Origin: Actinomycetota bacterium
GTDB taxonomy: Bacteria > Actinomycetota > Thermoleophilia > Gaiellales > Gaiellaceae
NCBI GenBank assembly: GCA_003162055.1
Contig: PMNA01000021.1
Location: 9,342 to 73,341 of the forward strand
Reading direction: 5' to 3'
Length of the DNA stretch: 64,000 nucleotides
The position numbers and the translations under genes are program-made. Under the pieces are notes generated by a model that made no database searches, was not told where the DNA came from, and saw nothing but the letters and a program-made list of their open reading frames with translations. This document shows, in pieces, positions 7,904-22,803 of the stretch; positions within the stretch are counted from its first letter, which is position 1, and the number at the start of each line of letters is the position of its first letter.

Positions 7904-8626
7904 ATGGCGAAGGTCCTGATCGTCGAGGATGACGAGCTTCTGGGCCGAGGCATGGCCGAGGCCCTCACCGAAGCCGGCTTCGATTCGATCCTGGTTACGA
8001 AGGGCGACATCGCGCTCGCGCGCGTGCGTTACGACAACCCGGACGTATGCGTGCTTGACCTGATGCTGCCGGGAATCGACGGCTGGCGGTTGATCGAGCT
8101 CGCTCGCTCCGAAGGCATCGGCACACCCATCGTCGTCGTCAGCGCTCGCGGCACGGAGCATGACCGCATCCACGCGCTCGAGATTGGAGCCGACGATTAC
8201 CTAGTCAAGCCCGTCTCGATGAAAGAGCTCGTGGCCCGAGTTCGCGCCGCCGCGCGCCGCGGGCACAGCGCTCTGCCGCGCCAGGACGGAGAGTCAATCG
8301 AGCTCGAGGAGTTGCGCATCGACCCCCGTGAGGTCCAGGCCTACGTAGACGGCGTCAGCGCCGAGCTAACTCCCACCGAGTTCAAGCTGCTCTACGCGCT
8401 CGCCTTAGACACCGGACGGGTCATCACTCGCGACGAATTACTGCAGAAGATCTGGGGGCGCCGGCGCTCCTTCCGCGACCGAACTGTAGACGTATGCGTG
8501 AAGCGCCTTCGCGACAAGATCGACAGGCGCGCGTCTCGCCACACCTTCATTCAGACGCGCTTTGGCGTCGGCTACAAGCTCGATCCGCTGGCCAAGGCCA
8601 CCGCAGCCGAGCCGTCCGAGAACTAA
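7904..8626 (+). CDS. PhoB/OmpR-family response regulator
   Basis: A 240-residue two-domain regulator. The receiver domain (residues 1-120) has the acidic pocket (EDDE), the phospho-accepting Asp in VCVLDLMLPG and the conserved Lys in DYLVKPVS. The C-terminal winged helix (residues about 140-230) has LTPTEFKLLYAL and the recognition helix RDRTVDVCVKRLRDKI. I chose ATG 7904 because upstream in-frame sequence is not part of the fold. Together with the divergent kinase and the pst genes it forms the likely phosphate two-component system. A candidate binding site lies just upstream. Confidence 0.9.
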   Translation: MAKVLIVEDDELLGRGMAEALTEAGFDSILVTKGDIALARVRYDNPDVCVLDLMLPGIDGWRLIELARSEGIGTPIVVVSARGTEHDRIHALEIGADDYLVKPVSMKELVARVRAAARRGHSALPRQDGESIELEELRIDPREVQAYVDGVSAELTPTEFKLLYALALDTGRVITRDELLQKIWGRRRSFRDRTVDVCVKRLRDKIDRRASRHTFIQTRFGVGYKLDPLAKATAAEPSEN

Positions 8627-8902
8627 CCCCGCCTCATGACGAAGCAAAGCCGCCCGCTCGCGGCCCCGCTTTCATCCACAGCGGCCCCGAGGAGAGTCGG
8701 TGCTCAACTCGGCTGCGGGGTACGGAGATACGGCGCTAGCACTCATGAAAGTGCTGGTATTGAGCCTCTTATCTCGGCTCGGTAACGTTTTCGACGGGTG
8801 TTGAGAACTGCCGCATCGGCTTGGGAGTGAAGCTGTGGATTCTGTGGATCACTGCGTGCCGAGGGGAACCTGTCCGCGAGGCTCCCGACCCACCCGTTCT
8901 CG
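8627..8902. other. 276-bp intergenic region without a gene
   Basis: This lies between the convergent PhoB-type gene and accA. A weak 6-bp hairpin (8738-8743 with 8750-8755) and two TGTGGAT words near 8834-8852, loosely like DnaA boxes, are all that stand out. I see no supported gene. Confidence 0.5.
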
Positions 8903-9844
8903 TCAGGAAGCGAACACGCCGTACGAGCGGAAGCGAGCGCGCCGATCACGGCGGAGCTCCTTACCGTTCATCTTCTTCAACTCGTCCAGCGCCGAGCGAA
9001 GCGACTTGCCGAGTAGCTTCGCAGCCTCGTCGAAATCGGTGTGCGCGCCGTCCTTGGGCTCGGGGATGATGCCGTCGATTACGCCCAGTTCGAGGCAGTG
9101 AACCGCGTCGGGCCTGAACGCCGCCGCGGCCTTGCGGGCCTGCCCGGCATCGCGCCAGAGAATCGAGGCACAACCCTCGGGAGAGATCACCGAGTAGATC
9201 GCAAACTGCTGCATCAGCACGCGGTTGGCCAACGCCAGGGCGATTGCCCCGCCGGAGCCACCCTCGCCGATCACGCAGGCCACCGTTGGCACCGTCAGGC
9301 GCGCCATGGTCGCCTGTGAGGCCGCCAGAGCTCCACCCTGACCGTGCTGCTCGGCCGCTACGCCGGGATAGGCGCCGGGGGTGTCTACGAAGGTGATTAC
9401 CGGGAAACCGTGCCGCTCGGCGATTTCCATCACCCGCATGGCCTTGCGGTAGCCCTCCGGGTTCGACATGCCGAAGTTTCGCTTCACCCTCTGCACCGCA
9501 TCCCCGCGGCCCTTCTGGTGGCCGATGACCGCCACCGTACGATCGGCGAAGCTGCCCAGGCCCGAGACGATGGCGGGGTCGTCCATGCGGGCGCGATCGC
9601 CGTGCAGCTCGATCCAGTCGCCGATCAAGCGCTCGACGTAATCGAGCGTGTAGGGGCGCTCGGGGTGCCGAGCAAACTCGACCGAGCGCCAGATCTCGTC
9701 TTCGTCGCGCTCGTCGCCGTTACCCATTTCCTCGAGCTGTTGCTCGATCCGGCGTACCTCGTTCGACATACCGCCGCCCGGCAAATGCAGCCGTTTCAGC
9801 TTGGCCAGACGATCGCGGAGCTTGAGCTCTAGCTCACCCGACAT
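8903..9844 (-). CDS. accA: Acetyl-CoA carboxylase carboxyltransferase subunit alpha
   Basis: A 313-residue subunit that, with AccD, transfers the carboxyl group from carboxybiotin to acetyl-CoA, giving malonyl-CoA for fatty-acid synthesis. The N-terminal helical region and the crotonase-fold core are recognisable (GHQKGRG, FVDTPGAYPG, GEGGSGGAIA, MQQFAIYSVISPEGCASILW). Its start overlaps the accD end by 11 bp. It is the last gene of the fab-acc operon. Separate AccA and AccD chains are notable because many actinobacteria use fused acyl-CoA carboxylase beta chains. accB and accC are not in the window. Confidence 0.95.
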   Translation of the reverse strand: MSGELELKLRDRLAKLKRLHLPGGGMSNEVRRIEQQLEEMGNGDERDEDEIWRSVEFARHPERPYTLDYVERLIGDWIELHGDRARMDDPAIVSGLGSFADRTVAVIGHQKGRGDAVQRVKRNFGMSNPEGYRKAMRVMEIAERHGFPVITFVDTPGAYPGVAAEQHGQGGALAASQATMARLTVPTVACVIGEGGSGGAIALALANRVLMQQFAIYSVISPEGCASILWRDAGQARKAAAAFRPDAVHCLELGVIDGIIPEPKDGAHTDFDEAAKLLGKSLRSALDELKKMNGKELRRDRRARFRSYGVFAS

Positions 9845-10682
9845 GACCGAATAACCTCAGTAGCTTGGCCAGAGTGGTTTTGAGCTCGCGTCGCTGGACG
9901 ATCGCGTCCAGGTGCCCGAAGCGATAGTTGGACTCGGCGAGACCGAAGTCGTCCGGCAAATCCTCGCGTACGGTCTGCTGCACGACGCGCGGACCGGTGA
10001 AGCACATCAGCGTGCCGGGCTCGGCGATCGTGATGTCGCCCAGAGTGGCGAAGCTGGCCAGCAGCCCCGCGGTAGTGGGATGGGTGAGCACGCTGATGAA
10101 AGGGATGCCGGCGTCGCGCATGTTCTCGACCGCGCAGACCGTCTTCGGCACCTGCATCAGCGAGAGAATTCCCTCCTGCATCCGCGCGCCGCCCGAGGCG
10201 TTGACCGAGATCAGCGGAACTTTACGCTCGATCGCGCGCTCGCAGGCCTGGGCGAACTTCTCGCCCACGACGCTTCCCATCGAGCCCGCCATGAAGGAGA
10301 AATCCATCACGGTGAGCTGGAAATCAAGGCCTTCGATCTTCCCCTGCCCCATCAGCATCGCGTCTCCGAGGCCCGTCTTCAGCTCGGCCTCGGCGATACG
10401 GTCCTTGTACGAGCGAAGATCAAAGAAGCCCAGCGGGTCGGCCGAGCGGAGGTCGGCGGCCTCCTCGATGAAGCTGTCCTTGTCGAGAAGCTGCTCTATC
10501 CGCTCCAGCGCCCCGACGGGGAAGTGATAGTCGCACTGGGCGCAAACGCGCAGGTTCGCCGCCAACTCGTCGTCACGGTAGTGCGAATTGCACTTGGGGC
10601 AAGTGTTGGGATGCTTCTTCGAGCCCCCGGGCTCGGGCGGCGAGTTCTTGTGCTCGATTGAGACGTCTATTCGACTAGCCAT
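9834..10682 (-). CDS. accD: Acetyl-CoA carboxylase carboxyltransferase subunit beta
   Basis: A 282-residue partner of AccA. The N-terminal zinc finger is complete: CPKC (Cys28, Cys31) and CAQC (Cys47, Cys50). The carboxyltransferase core follows with FMAGSMGSVVGEKF and SGGARMQEGILSLMQ, the oxyanion-hole segment. It starts 53 bp downstream of fabF, the largest gap in this operon, with no clear terminator between them, so co-transcription is likely. Confidence 0.95.
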   Translation of the reverse strand: MASRIDVSIEHKNSPPEPGGSKKHPNTCPKCNSHYRDDELAANLRVCAQCDYHFPVGALERIEQLLDKDSFIEEAADLRSADPLGFFDLRSYKDRIAEAELKTGLGDAMLMGQGKIEGLDFQLTVMDFSFMAGSMGSVVGEKFAQACERAIERKVPLISVNASGGARMQEGILSLMQVPKTVCAVENMRDAGIPFISVLTHPTTAGLLASFATLGDITIAEPGTLMCFTGPRVVQQTVREDLPDDFGLAESNYRFGHLDAIVQRRELKTTLAKLLRLFGHVG

Positions 10683-10735
10683 AAGAGCCTCGGAAGTTTA
10701 GCCCTCTCTCGTTTTAGCGGTGGGCGCTCGCGGCC

Positions 10736-11986
<1,251 letters not shown>

Positions 11987-11988
11987 CG

Positions 11989-12720
11989 TCACATCGCCAT
12001 CCCGCCGTCGACGACGAGCACCTCGCCGCTGATGAAGCCCGCCTCGTCCGAGCAGAGGAAGTGCACCGCGCGGGCGATGTCCTCCGGCTGGCCGAATCGA
12101 CCGAGCGAGGTGGCCGCGAGCATCTTTTGCTTGACGTCTTCGGGCAAGACCTCCGTCAGGCGCGTCTCGATATAGCCGGGCGCTACGGCGTTGACGCGAA
12201 TGCCTCGAGCGCCGGCCTCGCGCGCGAGCGACTTGGTAAAGCCGATGATGCCGGCCTTCGAAGCCGCGTAGTTGGTCTGACCGAAGTTGCCGTGGATGCC
12301 GACGACGCTGGCGAGGTTGACGATTGTGCCGGAGCGGCGCTTCATCATCCCGCGGACCGCCGCGCGGCACATCAGATAGACGCTGGTCAGGTTGATGTCG
12401 ATGACGGCGCGCCAATCCTCCTCCGACATCCGCGCCAGCAACCCGTCTCGGGTGATACCGGCGTTGTTGACCAGGATGTCGATCTCGCCGGCGTCGGCGA
12501 TCAGCTTCTCGACCTCGTCGGCCTTGGTGACATCCGCGTAGAGCGCCTGCCCGCCGACCTCGCGCGCCACCTCTTCGTTCTCGCTCGTACCGGGAAGGTC
12601 GCAACAGACGACGTCGGCGCCCGCGCCCTTGAGCTCGGCGGCGATCGCGCGACCGATGCCGCGCGCCGCGCCGGTGATCAGCGCCCGCTTTCCTTCCAGC
12701 GATCCATATGCCTCAGGCAA
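11989..12720 (-). CDS. fabG: 3-oxoacyl-[acyl-carrier-protein] reductase
   Basis: A 243-residue short-chain dehydrogenase that reduces 3-oxoacyl-ACP with NADPH. The nucleotide-binding TGAARGIGRA is near residues 16-25, the NNAG motif follows, and the catalytic Ser and Tyr-x-x-x-Lys appear in NLASVVG and NYAASK. It overlaps the end of fabD by 8 bp and is followed directly by fabF. An acpP gene usually sits between fabG and fabF; here there is no room for one. Confidence 0.94.
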   Translation of the reverse strand: MPEAYGSLEGKRALITGAARGIGRAIAAELKGAGADVVCCDLPGTSENEEVAREVGGQALYADVTKADEVEKLIADAGEIDILVNNAGITRDGLLARMSEEDWRAVIDINLTSVYLMCRAAVRGMMKRRSGTIVNLASVVGIHGNFGQTNYAASKAGIIGFTKSLAREAGARGIRVNAVAPGYIETRLTEVLPEDVKQKMLAATSLGRFGQPEDIARAVHFLCSDEAGFISGEVLVVDGGMAM

Positions 12721-13669
12721 CCGACAGCACCTCCTCGACCTTCTTCAGCGTGGCCAGGCTGTTGACCGAGATCGCGTCGACGCTGCGGTCGATGCGCCTG
12801 ACCAGTCCCGAGAGCACGTTGCCCGGACCGATCTCGACGAAGGTGCGTACACCGTTTGCGATCAGGCCTCTGGTCGCCTGCGTAAAGCGCACCGGAGCAG
12901 TGAGCTGATCGACGAGTAGCCCGGCGACCTTCTGTCGACTCTCGAGCCGCGCACTGACCGTCGACATGAACGCGATCTGGAGATCGTTGAGGCGCACCCT
13001 TTCTAGCGCCGGGCGGAAGCGCTCGGCCGCGCGCGCAGCCAATGGGCTGTGGAAGGCGCCCGAGATCGCCAACTTGATCGTTCGCCTGGCACCCTCGCGC
13101 TCGGCCTCTTCGCAGCACTCGTCCACCGCATCGGTCTGCCCCGAGATGACGACCTGGCCCGGGCAATTGTAATTCGCCGGCCAGACGCAGTGAATCTCTC
13201 GGCAAAGCTCCTCCACGACCTCGTCCTCGAGCCCGAGAATCGCCGCCATCGAGCCTGGGCTCTCCTTGGCGACTTCGGCCATCGCCAGCCCGCGCTCACG
13301 CACGAGCCCGATCGCGTCAGCCGTGTCGAACACGCTTCCTGCCGCCAGCGCCGCGAACTCTCCAACCGAGTGGCCGACAACATAGTCCGGCCTGAAGCCG
13401 AGCGACTCGATCGCCGCCAGAATGGCCAGGCTGGTAGCCAGCAACGCGGGCTGCTGAACCGATGTATCGACGAGATCTTCGACAGGGCCCGTAAAGCAGA
13501 GCGCAGGCAGGTCGAGACCGCAGCTCTCGCTTCCGCGCTCGTATACCGCCATCGCCTCGGGCACAGCCTCGGCGATCTCGCGGCCCATCCCGGCCTCGAT
13601 CGATCCCTGGCCGGGGAAGCAGAAGGCGACCTTCCCTTTCGTTCGACCCTCTCCAGCGTTAGTGCTCAT
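12713..13669 (-). CDS. fabD: Malonyl-CoA-ACP transacylase
   Basis: A 318-residue enzyme that loads malonyl groups onto acyl carrier protein. The start of the fold (FCFPGQGS) is near residues 16-23. The active-site serine is in GHSVGEFAAL, the catalytic His in SGAFHSPLA, and a Gln-containing oxyanion segment is at QQPALLATS. It overlaps fabH by 11 bp and fabG by 8 bp, in the middle of a tightly packed operon. Confidence 0.94.
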   Translation of the reverse strand: MSTNAGEGRTKGKVAFCFPGQGSIEAGMGREIAEAVPEAMAVYERGSESCGLDLPALCFTGPVEDLVDTSVQQPALLATSLAILAAIESLGFRPDYVVGHSVGEFAALAAGSVFDTADAIGLVRERGLAMAEVAKESPGSMAAILGLEDEVVEELCREIHCVWPANYNCPGQVVISGQTDAVDECCEEAEREGARRTIKLAISGAFHSPLAARAAERFRPALERVRLNDLQIAFMSTVSARLESRQKVAGLLVDQLTAPVRFTQATRGLIANGVRTFVEIGPGNVLSGLVRRIDRSVDAISVNSLATLKKVEEVLSVA

Positions 13670-14678
13670 TGTCTCTCCCTCCAGACCACGTGATCACGCT
13701 CGACCCCCAGGTCAATCCCGCACCCATCCCCGTCATGAGCACGAGCGTTCCGTCCTTCAGACGTCCCTCTTGCCGCGCTTCGCAAAGTGCGAGCGGGATC
13801 GAGGCCGACGAGGTGTTGCCGTAGCGATCGACGTTGACGAAAACACGTTCCTTTTCGATTCCCAGTTTCTTCGCCGCGTGTTCGATGATACGAAGGTTTG
13901 CCTGATGCGGCACGTAGAGGTCGATGTCCGCGATGCTTCTTCCCGAAGCCTCGAGCACCGCCTGAGCCGAGCTCGACAACACTCTGGTCGCGAACTTGTA
14001 CACCTCGCGCCCGTTCATCTTCACATAGTGCTCGCCCGCCGCAACTGTTTCTGCGCTCGACGGTCGCCGCGAGCCGCCGGCCGGCATGAACAACTCCATT
14101 TCGCCCGCGCCGTCGGCGCCCAGCTCAAAAGCGTGAAAGCCGCCCGCTTCGACCTCTTCGAGCACTACCGCACCGGCGCCGTCGCCGAACAGAACGCAGG
14201 TTGAGCGGTCTGACCAGTCGACTACTCGCGACAGCGTGTCGGCGCCGACCACGAGCACTCGCCGCGCAAGGCCGGCCGCGATCGCGCCGTAACCCTGGGT
14301 CAACGCGTAGACAAAGCCCGTGCAGCCCGCCAAGAGATCGTAGGCCGCCGCGCTCTCGGCGCCGAGTTGGTTGGCGAGAATCGCCGCCGTTGACGGAAAG
14401 GGCATGTCGGCCGTGATCGTGGCCACGATGACCAGGTCGATCTCGGCGCCTGTGAGGGCCGCGTCGGCGAGTGCCGCCTTGGCCGCGGGGATGGAAAGAT
14501 CGGAGGTCGCTTCTTCCGGCGCCGCGATTCGCCGCTCCTTGATGCCGGTGCGTGTCTGAATCCATTCGTCGCTCGTATCGACCCTTTGCGCTAGCTCGTC
14601 GTTCGTGAGCACGCGTTTGGGCACGTAGCAACCGAGCCCCGTGATCGAGACGGGCCTTCCTGAGCAGACGCCGATCAC
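13659..14678 (-). CDS. fabH: 3-oxoacyl-[acyl-carrier-protein] synthase III
   Basis: A 339-residue enzyme that starts fatty-acid chains by condensing an acyl-CoA primer with malonyl-ACP. The catalytic triad is visible: Cys119 in AGCTGF, His in VPHQANLRI and Asn in RYGNTSSASIP. The start is a GTG that overlaps the fabZ stop (GTGA). Primer preference, straight or branched, cannot be judged from the sequence alone. Confidence 0.95.
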   Translation of the reverse strand: MIGVCSGRPVSITGLGCYVPKRVLTNDELAQRVDTSDEWIQTRTGIKERRIAAPEEATSDLSIPAAKAALADAALTGAEIDLVIVATITADMPFPSTAAILANQLGAESAAAYDLLAGCTGFVYALTQGYGAIAAGLARRVLVVGADTLSRVVDWSDRSTCVLFGDGAGAVVLEEVEAGGFHAFELGADGAGEMELFMPAGGSRRPSSAETVAAGEHYVKMNGREVYKFATRVLSSSAQAVLEASGRSIADIDLYVPHQANLRIIEHAAKKLGIEKERVFVNVDRYGNTSSASIPLALCEARQEGRLKDGTLVLMTGMGAGLTWGSSVITWSGGRDNEH

Positions 14679-15115
14679 TGCTCCACCGCAAAGGTCAGCA
14701 TGCCGCGAACAGCAAGCTGCCCGTCGACTGTGGCCTTGACCTTGCCTTTCCCAACCGGACCGCGCATTACTTCGATCTCACAGACGTACTCGAGTGTGTC
14801 GCCGGGCTCGACCAGGCGCTTGAAGCGCACGTCGTCGATACCGCCGAAGAGCACCATCTTGTCCTCGTTCCCTTCGTCCGTCATCACCGCGACGGCGCCT
14901 GTCTGAGCGAGGCCTTCGACCATCAACACGCCGGGCATGATCGGCCTGCCCGGGAAGTGACCGGCGAGAAACCACTCCTCGCCCGTCACGGTCTTGCGCG
15001 CTACGGCCCGCTTTCCGGGCTCCAGCTCGACCACCTCGTCGATGAGCAGAAACGGGTCGCGGTGCGGGAGTATCGCCTCGATCTCCGCCTTTCCCAGCGG
15101 GAGCGCCAGCGTCAT
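14675..15115 (-). CDS. fabZ: 3-hydroxyacyl-[acyl-carrier-protein] dehydratase
   Basis: A 146-residue hotdog-fold dehydratase. The catalytic His53 is in GHFPGRPIMPGVL and Glu67 in MVEGLAQ; the N-terminal ILPHRDPFLLIDEV is typical. I chose ATG 15115 because it overlaps the sigma-factor stop (ATGA) and gives the normal family length; the frame stays open upstream without similarity. It is the first biosynthetic gene of the operon, directly coupled to the sigma-factor gene. Confidence 0.93.
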   Translation of the reverse strand: MTLALPLGKAEIEAILPHRDPFLLIDEVVELEPGKRAVARKTVTGEEWFLAGHFPGRPIMPGVLMVEGLAQTGAVAVMTDEGNEDKMVLFGGIDDVRFKRLVEPGDTLEYVCEIEVMRGPVGKGKVKATVDGQLAVRGMLTFAVEQ

Positions 15116-15732
15116 GCGGCTGCCTCCTTTGCAATCCGGTCGCGCAGCCGTTTGCGAGCGCGGTGCGCGTAGCACTTGGCCGTGCCGACCGGCATCCGCG
15201 CTGCGCCGGCGATCTGTTCGAACGAGAAGCCGAGGGCGTCCTTGAGCACGACCACGCGCGCCTGCGCGACGGGTAGCTCGCGCAAATGCTCGGATAACTC
15301 GGCGCGCAACTCCGCACCGAGCGTCTCGGCAACGGGATCGCAGTCCTTGGCCTGCTCCAGCTCGAACTCCTCCGGCAACGGCGCCGCACGGCGCAGGCTC
15401 TCACGAGCCGCCGTGTCGTGGCAGGTGTTGACCACCAGCCGGTGTAACCAGGTAGCGAACTGCGCCTCACCCCGGTATTGCCCGATCCTCTGACAGAGCT
15501 TGAGCAGCGATTCCTGCGCGGCATCCTGGGCGTCGCGAAGATCGAAAAGCTCGCGCCGGGCGATCCGGCCGACCCTTTCCGCGTAGCGCTCGCAGAGTGC
15601 CTCGAGCGCTCTTTTGTCGCCGTCTTTCGCACGCTTGATCAAGATGGGATCGCTCAGCCTTTCGTAACTGATTGTCGAATCAGCCCTGAGTGGGCTACTG
15701 ATTCGACGGCGATTGGCTCCCTGGGGTTTCAC
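15112..15732 (-). CDS. ECF-type RNA polymerase sigma factor leading the fab operon
   Basis: A 206-residue sigma-70 family protein of the extracytoplasmic-function group. Region 2 (residues about 38-108) includes DAQDAAQESLLKLCQR and ATWLHRLVVNTCHD; region 4 (about 145-200) includes FEQIAGAARMPVGTAKCYAHRARKRL. Regions 1 and 3 are absent. It overlaps fabZ by 4 bp and so is probably expressed together with the whole fatty-acid operon. No anti-sigma gene is adjacent. Its target promoters are unknown; control of its own operon is a hypothesis. The N-terminal 25 residues are poorly conserved, so a later start is possible. Confidence 0.85.
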   Translation of the reverse strand: MKPQGANRRRISSPLRADSTISYERLSDPILIKRAKDGDKRALEALCERYAERVGRIARRELFDLRDAQDAAQESLLKLCQRIGQYRGEAQFATWLHRLVVNTCHDTAARESLRRAAPLPEEFELEQAKDCDPVAETLGAELRAELSEHLRELPVAQARVVVLKDALGFSFEQIAGAARMPVGTAKCYAHRARKRLRDRIAKEAAA

Positions 15733-15753
15733 GGCTGAACTAGTGTAGAGATC

Positions 15754-16338
15754 GTGGCCGGTACGCTCGCGCCTTCTGCCGTACGACCGCGCCTGCGCGG
15801 CCGCTTCGGACGGCCTCTCTATCTATATGCCGAGCGCTGCTCTTCCACCCAGGACCTGCTCCCCTCGGACGCGCCCGAAGGTGCGCTCGCTCTGACCGAA
15901 GAGCAGACGCAGGGACGAGGACGGCGAGGGCGCGACTGGCAGGGAGCGGTGGGGAAAGGCCTGCTCTTCTCGCTCTGTCTGCGACCGCAGGTGGAGACCG
16001 CCCGGCTGGCTTCGTTCACGCCCGTCGCCGCCGAGGCAATCGTTCAGGCGATCGCCTCGTTCGGCGGTCAGGCCACGGTCAAGCATCCGAATGACGTCCT
16101 CATTGCCGGGCGGAAGGTCGCGGGCATCTTGGCCGAGGCAAGCGCCGGCCGCGTCGCACTGGGAGTGGGAGTAAACGTCGATCAGCAGGCCGGCGATCTG
16201 CCCGAGCGCCCGGTCTTTCCCGCCAGTTCGCTGACGCTCGAGCTGGGGTGCTCGATTGACCGCGTGGAGCTGCTTGTTTGCATCCTCGAGCAACTTGAGC
16301 GCCACTACGAGCTCTGGCTGGCCGCCCCGAGCGTTTGA
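15754..16338 (+). CDS. birA: Biotin-[acetyl-CoA-carboxylase] ligase, short form
   Basis: A 194-residue class I (monofunctional) biotin protein ligase that would attach biotin to the AccB carrier. The GRGRRGRDW loop that closes over biotinyl-AMP is near residues 49-57, and KHPNDVLIAGRKVAGIL is the usual active-site strand and Lys region. There is no N-terminal DNA-binding domain, and the C-terminal SH3-like domain of most ligases is missing, so it is shorter than the typical 240-270 residues. The start is GTG. It diverges from the fab-acc operon 21 bp away, which fits joint control of acetyl-CoA carboxylase. Confidence 0.85.
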   Translation: MAGTLAPSAVRPRLRGRFGRPLYLYAERCSSTQDLLPSDAPEGALALTEEQTQGRGRRGRDWQGAVGKGLLFSLCLRPQVETARLASFTPVAAEAIVQAIASFGGQATVKHPNDVLIAGRKVAGILAEASAGRVALGVGVNVDQQAGDLPERPVFPASSLTLELGCSIDRVELLVCILEQLERHYELWLAAPSV

Positions 16339-16378
16339 GTTACGCGCGCGCTCGACTCCGCTACGCTGCCCACAGCCG

Positions 16379-17337
16379 ATGACAGACGCAAGCCCAAGCA
16401 GCTCGGGTGAGCACGGCGCAGAGGCGCGCGCATCGCGCGACCCGCTGAGCGGGCGCGAGGTGGTCTTCGCACCCGCGCGCGCGAGGCGCCCCGGTAACCA
16501 CGAAGCACGCATCGAGCCTGAAACGGCCGCCGAGGCGGCCGCCTGCCCCTTCTGCGAGGGCCACGAGCAAGAGACGCCGCCCGAGCTCTTCGTGCTTGGC
16601 GCCAAGAAGGATCGCCTACCCGACTCCCTGGGTTGGAAGGTTCGCGTGGTTCCCAATCTCTTCCCCGCCTTCGAGCGGCAGCAGGTAGTCGTGCACGCGC
16701 CGACCCATTTGTGCTCGTTTGCCGATCTTTCCGAGCCTCAGCTCGCGCTCGTCGCCGAGGCCTGGTCGGAGGTCGCCGAGCGAGCCTGGGCGCAGGGATT
16801 CGATCATCTACTTGCAGTGGTCAACGAGGGTAAGGCCGCCGGCGCCAGCCGGCCGCATTCGCACTCCCAGCTCGTCTCGCTCGATCATCTCCCCCCGGAG
16901 GTCGCCGCTGAGGCTCCTCGACTGCGTCGCGATAGCTGCGCTCTTTGCTCACTTCTCGGCGATCTCGATCCCGCGCTCGTGCTGGCGGAGCGGAAGCTCA
17001 CGCAGGGCAGCGTCTCGCTGATGCTCGCGCCGGCCGGCCGGGCGCCCTACGAGCTACTCGTCGCCCCGCGCGAGCACCTGCCCGATGCTTTCGGAAACGG
17101 CGAGCTTCTGGCGACCGCGCTGAGTCTGGTCGCCGAGGGAGTACGCCGGTTGAACGCGGTCGAAGGCCCTTCGCCCTTCAACCTCTGGCTGCACAACTTC
17201 CAAGAAGACGGTCACTGGCACCTCGAATTGGTGCCGCGACTCAACGTGTTCGCCGCTGTCGAGCTCGGCGCCGGTATCTACATCAACACGCTGTTGCCCG
17301 AGGAAGCTGCCGCGCGCCTGCGCGAGGCACTGCCAGT

Positions 17338-17341
<4 letters not shown>
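16379..17341 (+). CDS. Galactose-1-phosphate uridylyltransferase-like (HIT superfamily) protein
   Basis: A 320-residue GalT-family protein. CPFCEGHE near residue 52 and CALC near residue 187 are probable zinc-binding Cys pairs. The active-site SRPHSHSQL (about residues 156-164) is the HxHxQ-type motif in which His forms a uridylyl or nucleotidyl intermediate, and a second His-rich motif [10 protein letters not shown] follows. I chose ATG 16379; upstream in-frame sequence overlaps birA. Actinobacterial homologues may act on other sugar phosphates or as nucleotide phosphorylases, so the substrate is uncertain. It converges with gyrA, and the two stops overlap by 4 bp. Confidence 0.8.
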
Positions 17342-22309
<4,968 letters not shown>

Positions 22310-22344
22310 TTAGAGTCTATCAGAAAGCGCGGTCGGAAGTGCGC

Positions 22345-22803
22345 CTAAGGTGTGCTTTTTCGGCTGTTTTGAGCGAGGCTCGCCGCCGCTGCCCGAGCAA
22401 CCAGAGCACGCAGCTCATCGTCGGCGATAGCGGCCGCCAGTTTTTCGCCTTGCGCGCGTTCGCGCGCTGTCGTCACAGGCTCATTCACAACCGGCGAGGG
22501 GTCGCCTTCCGGCCCTCTGGCGGGAACCGGACCGGGCACGAAGTGCAACTCGCTCGGGCATTCGCCGGCTAGCGCCTGCTCGAGCTTGGAGAGTATCTGT
22601 GGCGCCAGGTGCTTGAGCTCGAAGGCCCAGGTTGCCGAGCTGGTGTTGACCTGCAGTACCCGCTTGCGATTCATTCGCGCCGGCCAGGCGTTGGCGGCGA
22701 TTGTCTCGCCGACTACCTGCGGCCAGATTCGGACCAGTTCGCTCGCTGCCGGAAGCCCGACGCGCTTCGCCGCCCTTCTGATCTCTCGCTCGAGCCTGTC
22801 CAT
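22345..22803 (-). CDS. dciA: DciA-like protein (DUF721), probable helicase loader
   Basis: A 152-residue DUF721 protein. DciA proteins bind the replicative helicase DnaB and are needed to start replication in bacteria without DnaC or DnaI. The domain spans residues about 5-95, with the characteristic VWP-like segment RIWPQVVG and LQVNTSSATWAFELKHL. A flexible Pro-rich linker and a short helix follow. The position after recF is the classic actinobacterial one. The start is ATG 22803 (TGATG with recF) or GTG 22806. Confidence 0.85.
   Translation of the reverse strand: MDRLEREIRRAAKRVGLPAASELVRIWPQVVGETIAANAWPARMNRKRVLQVNTSSATWAFELKHLAPQILSKLEQALAGECPSELHFVPGPVPARGPEGDPSPVVNEPVTTARERAQGEKLAAAIADDELRALVARAAAASLAQNSRKSTP

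Noticed and set aside
8736-8757. CIRCE-like heat-shock operator (TAGCACTC ... AGTGCTG)
   Set aside because: The half-sites are only 4-6 bases apart instead of 9, and no chaperone gene is nearby.
8834-8852. A second DnaA-box cluster near accA
   Set aside because: Both words (TGTGGATTC and TGTGGATCA) miss the last two consensus bases, and there are no perfect boxes nearby.
11987-12604. A possible N-terminal extension or fusion of FabF upstream of its start
   Set aside because: The extension is another frame of fabG, shows no domain, and a good ATG gives the normal FabF length.
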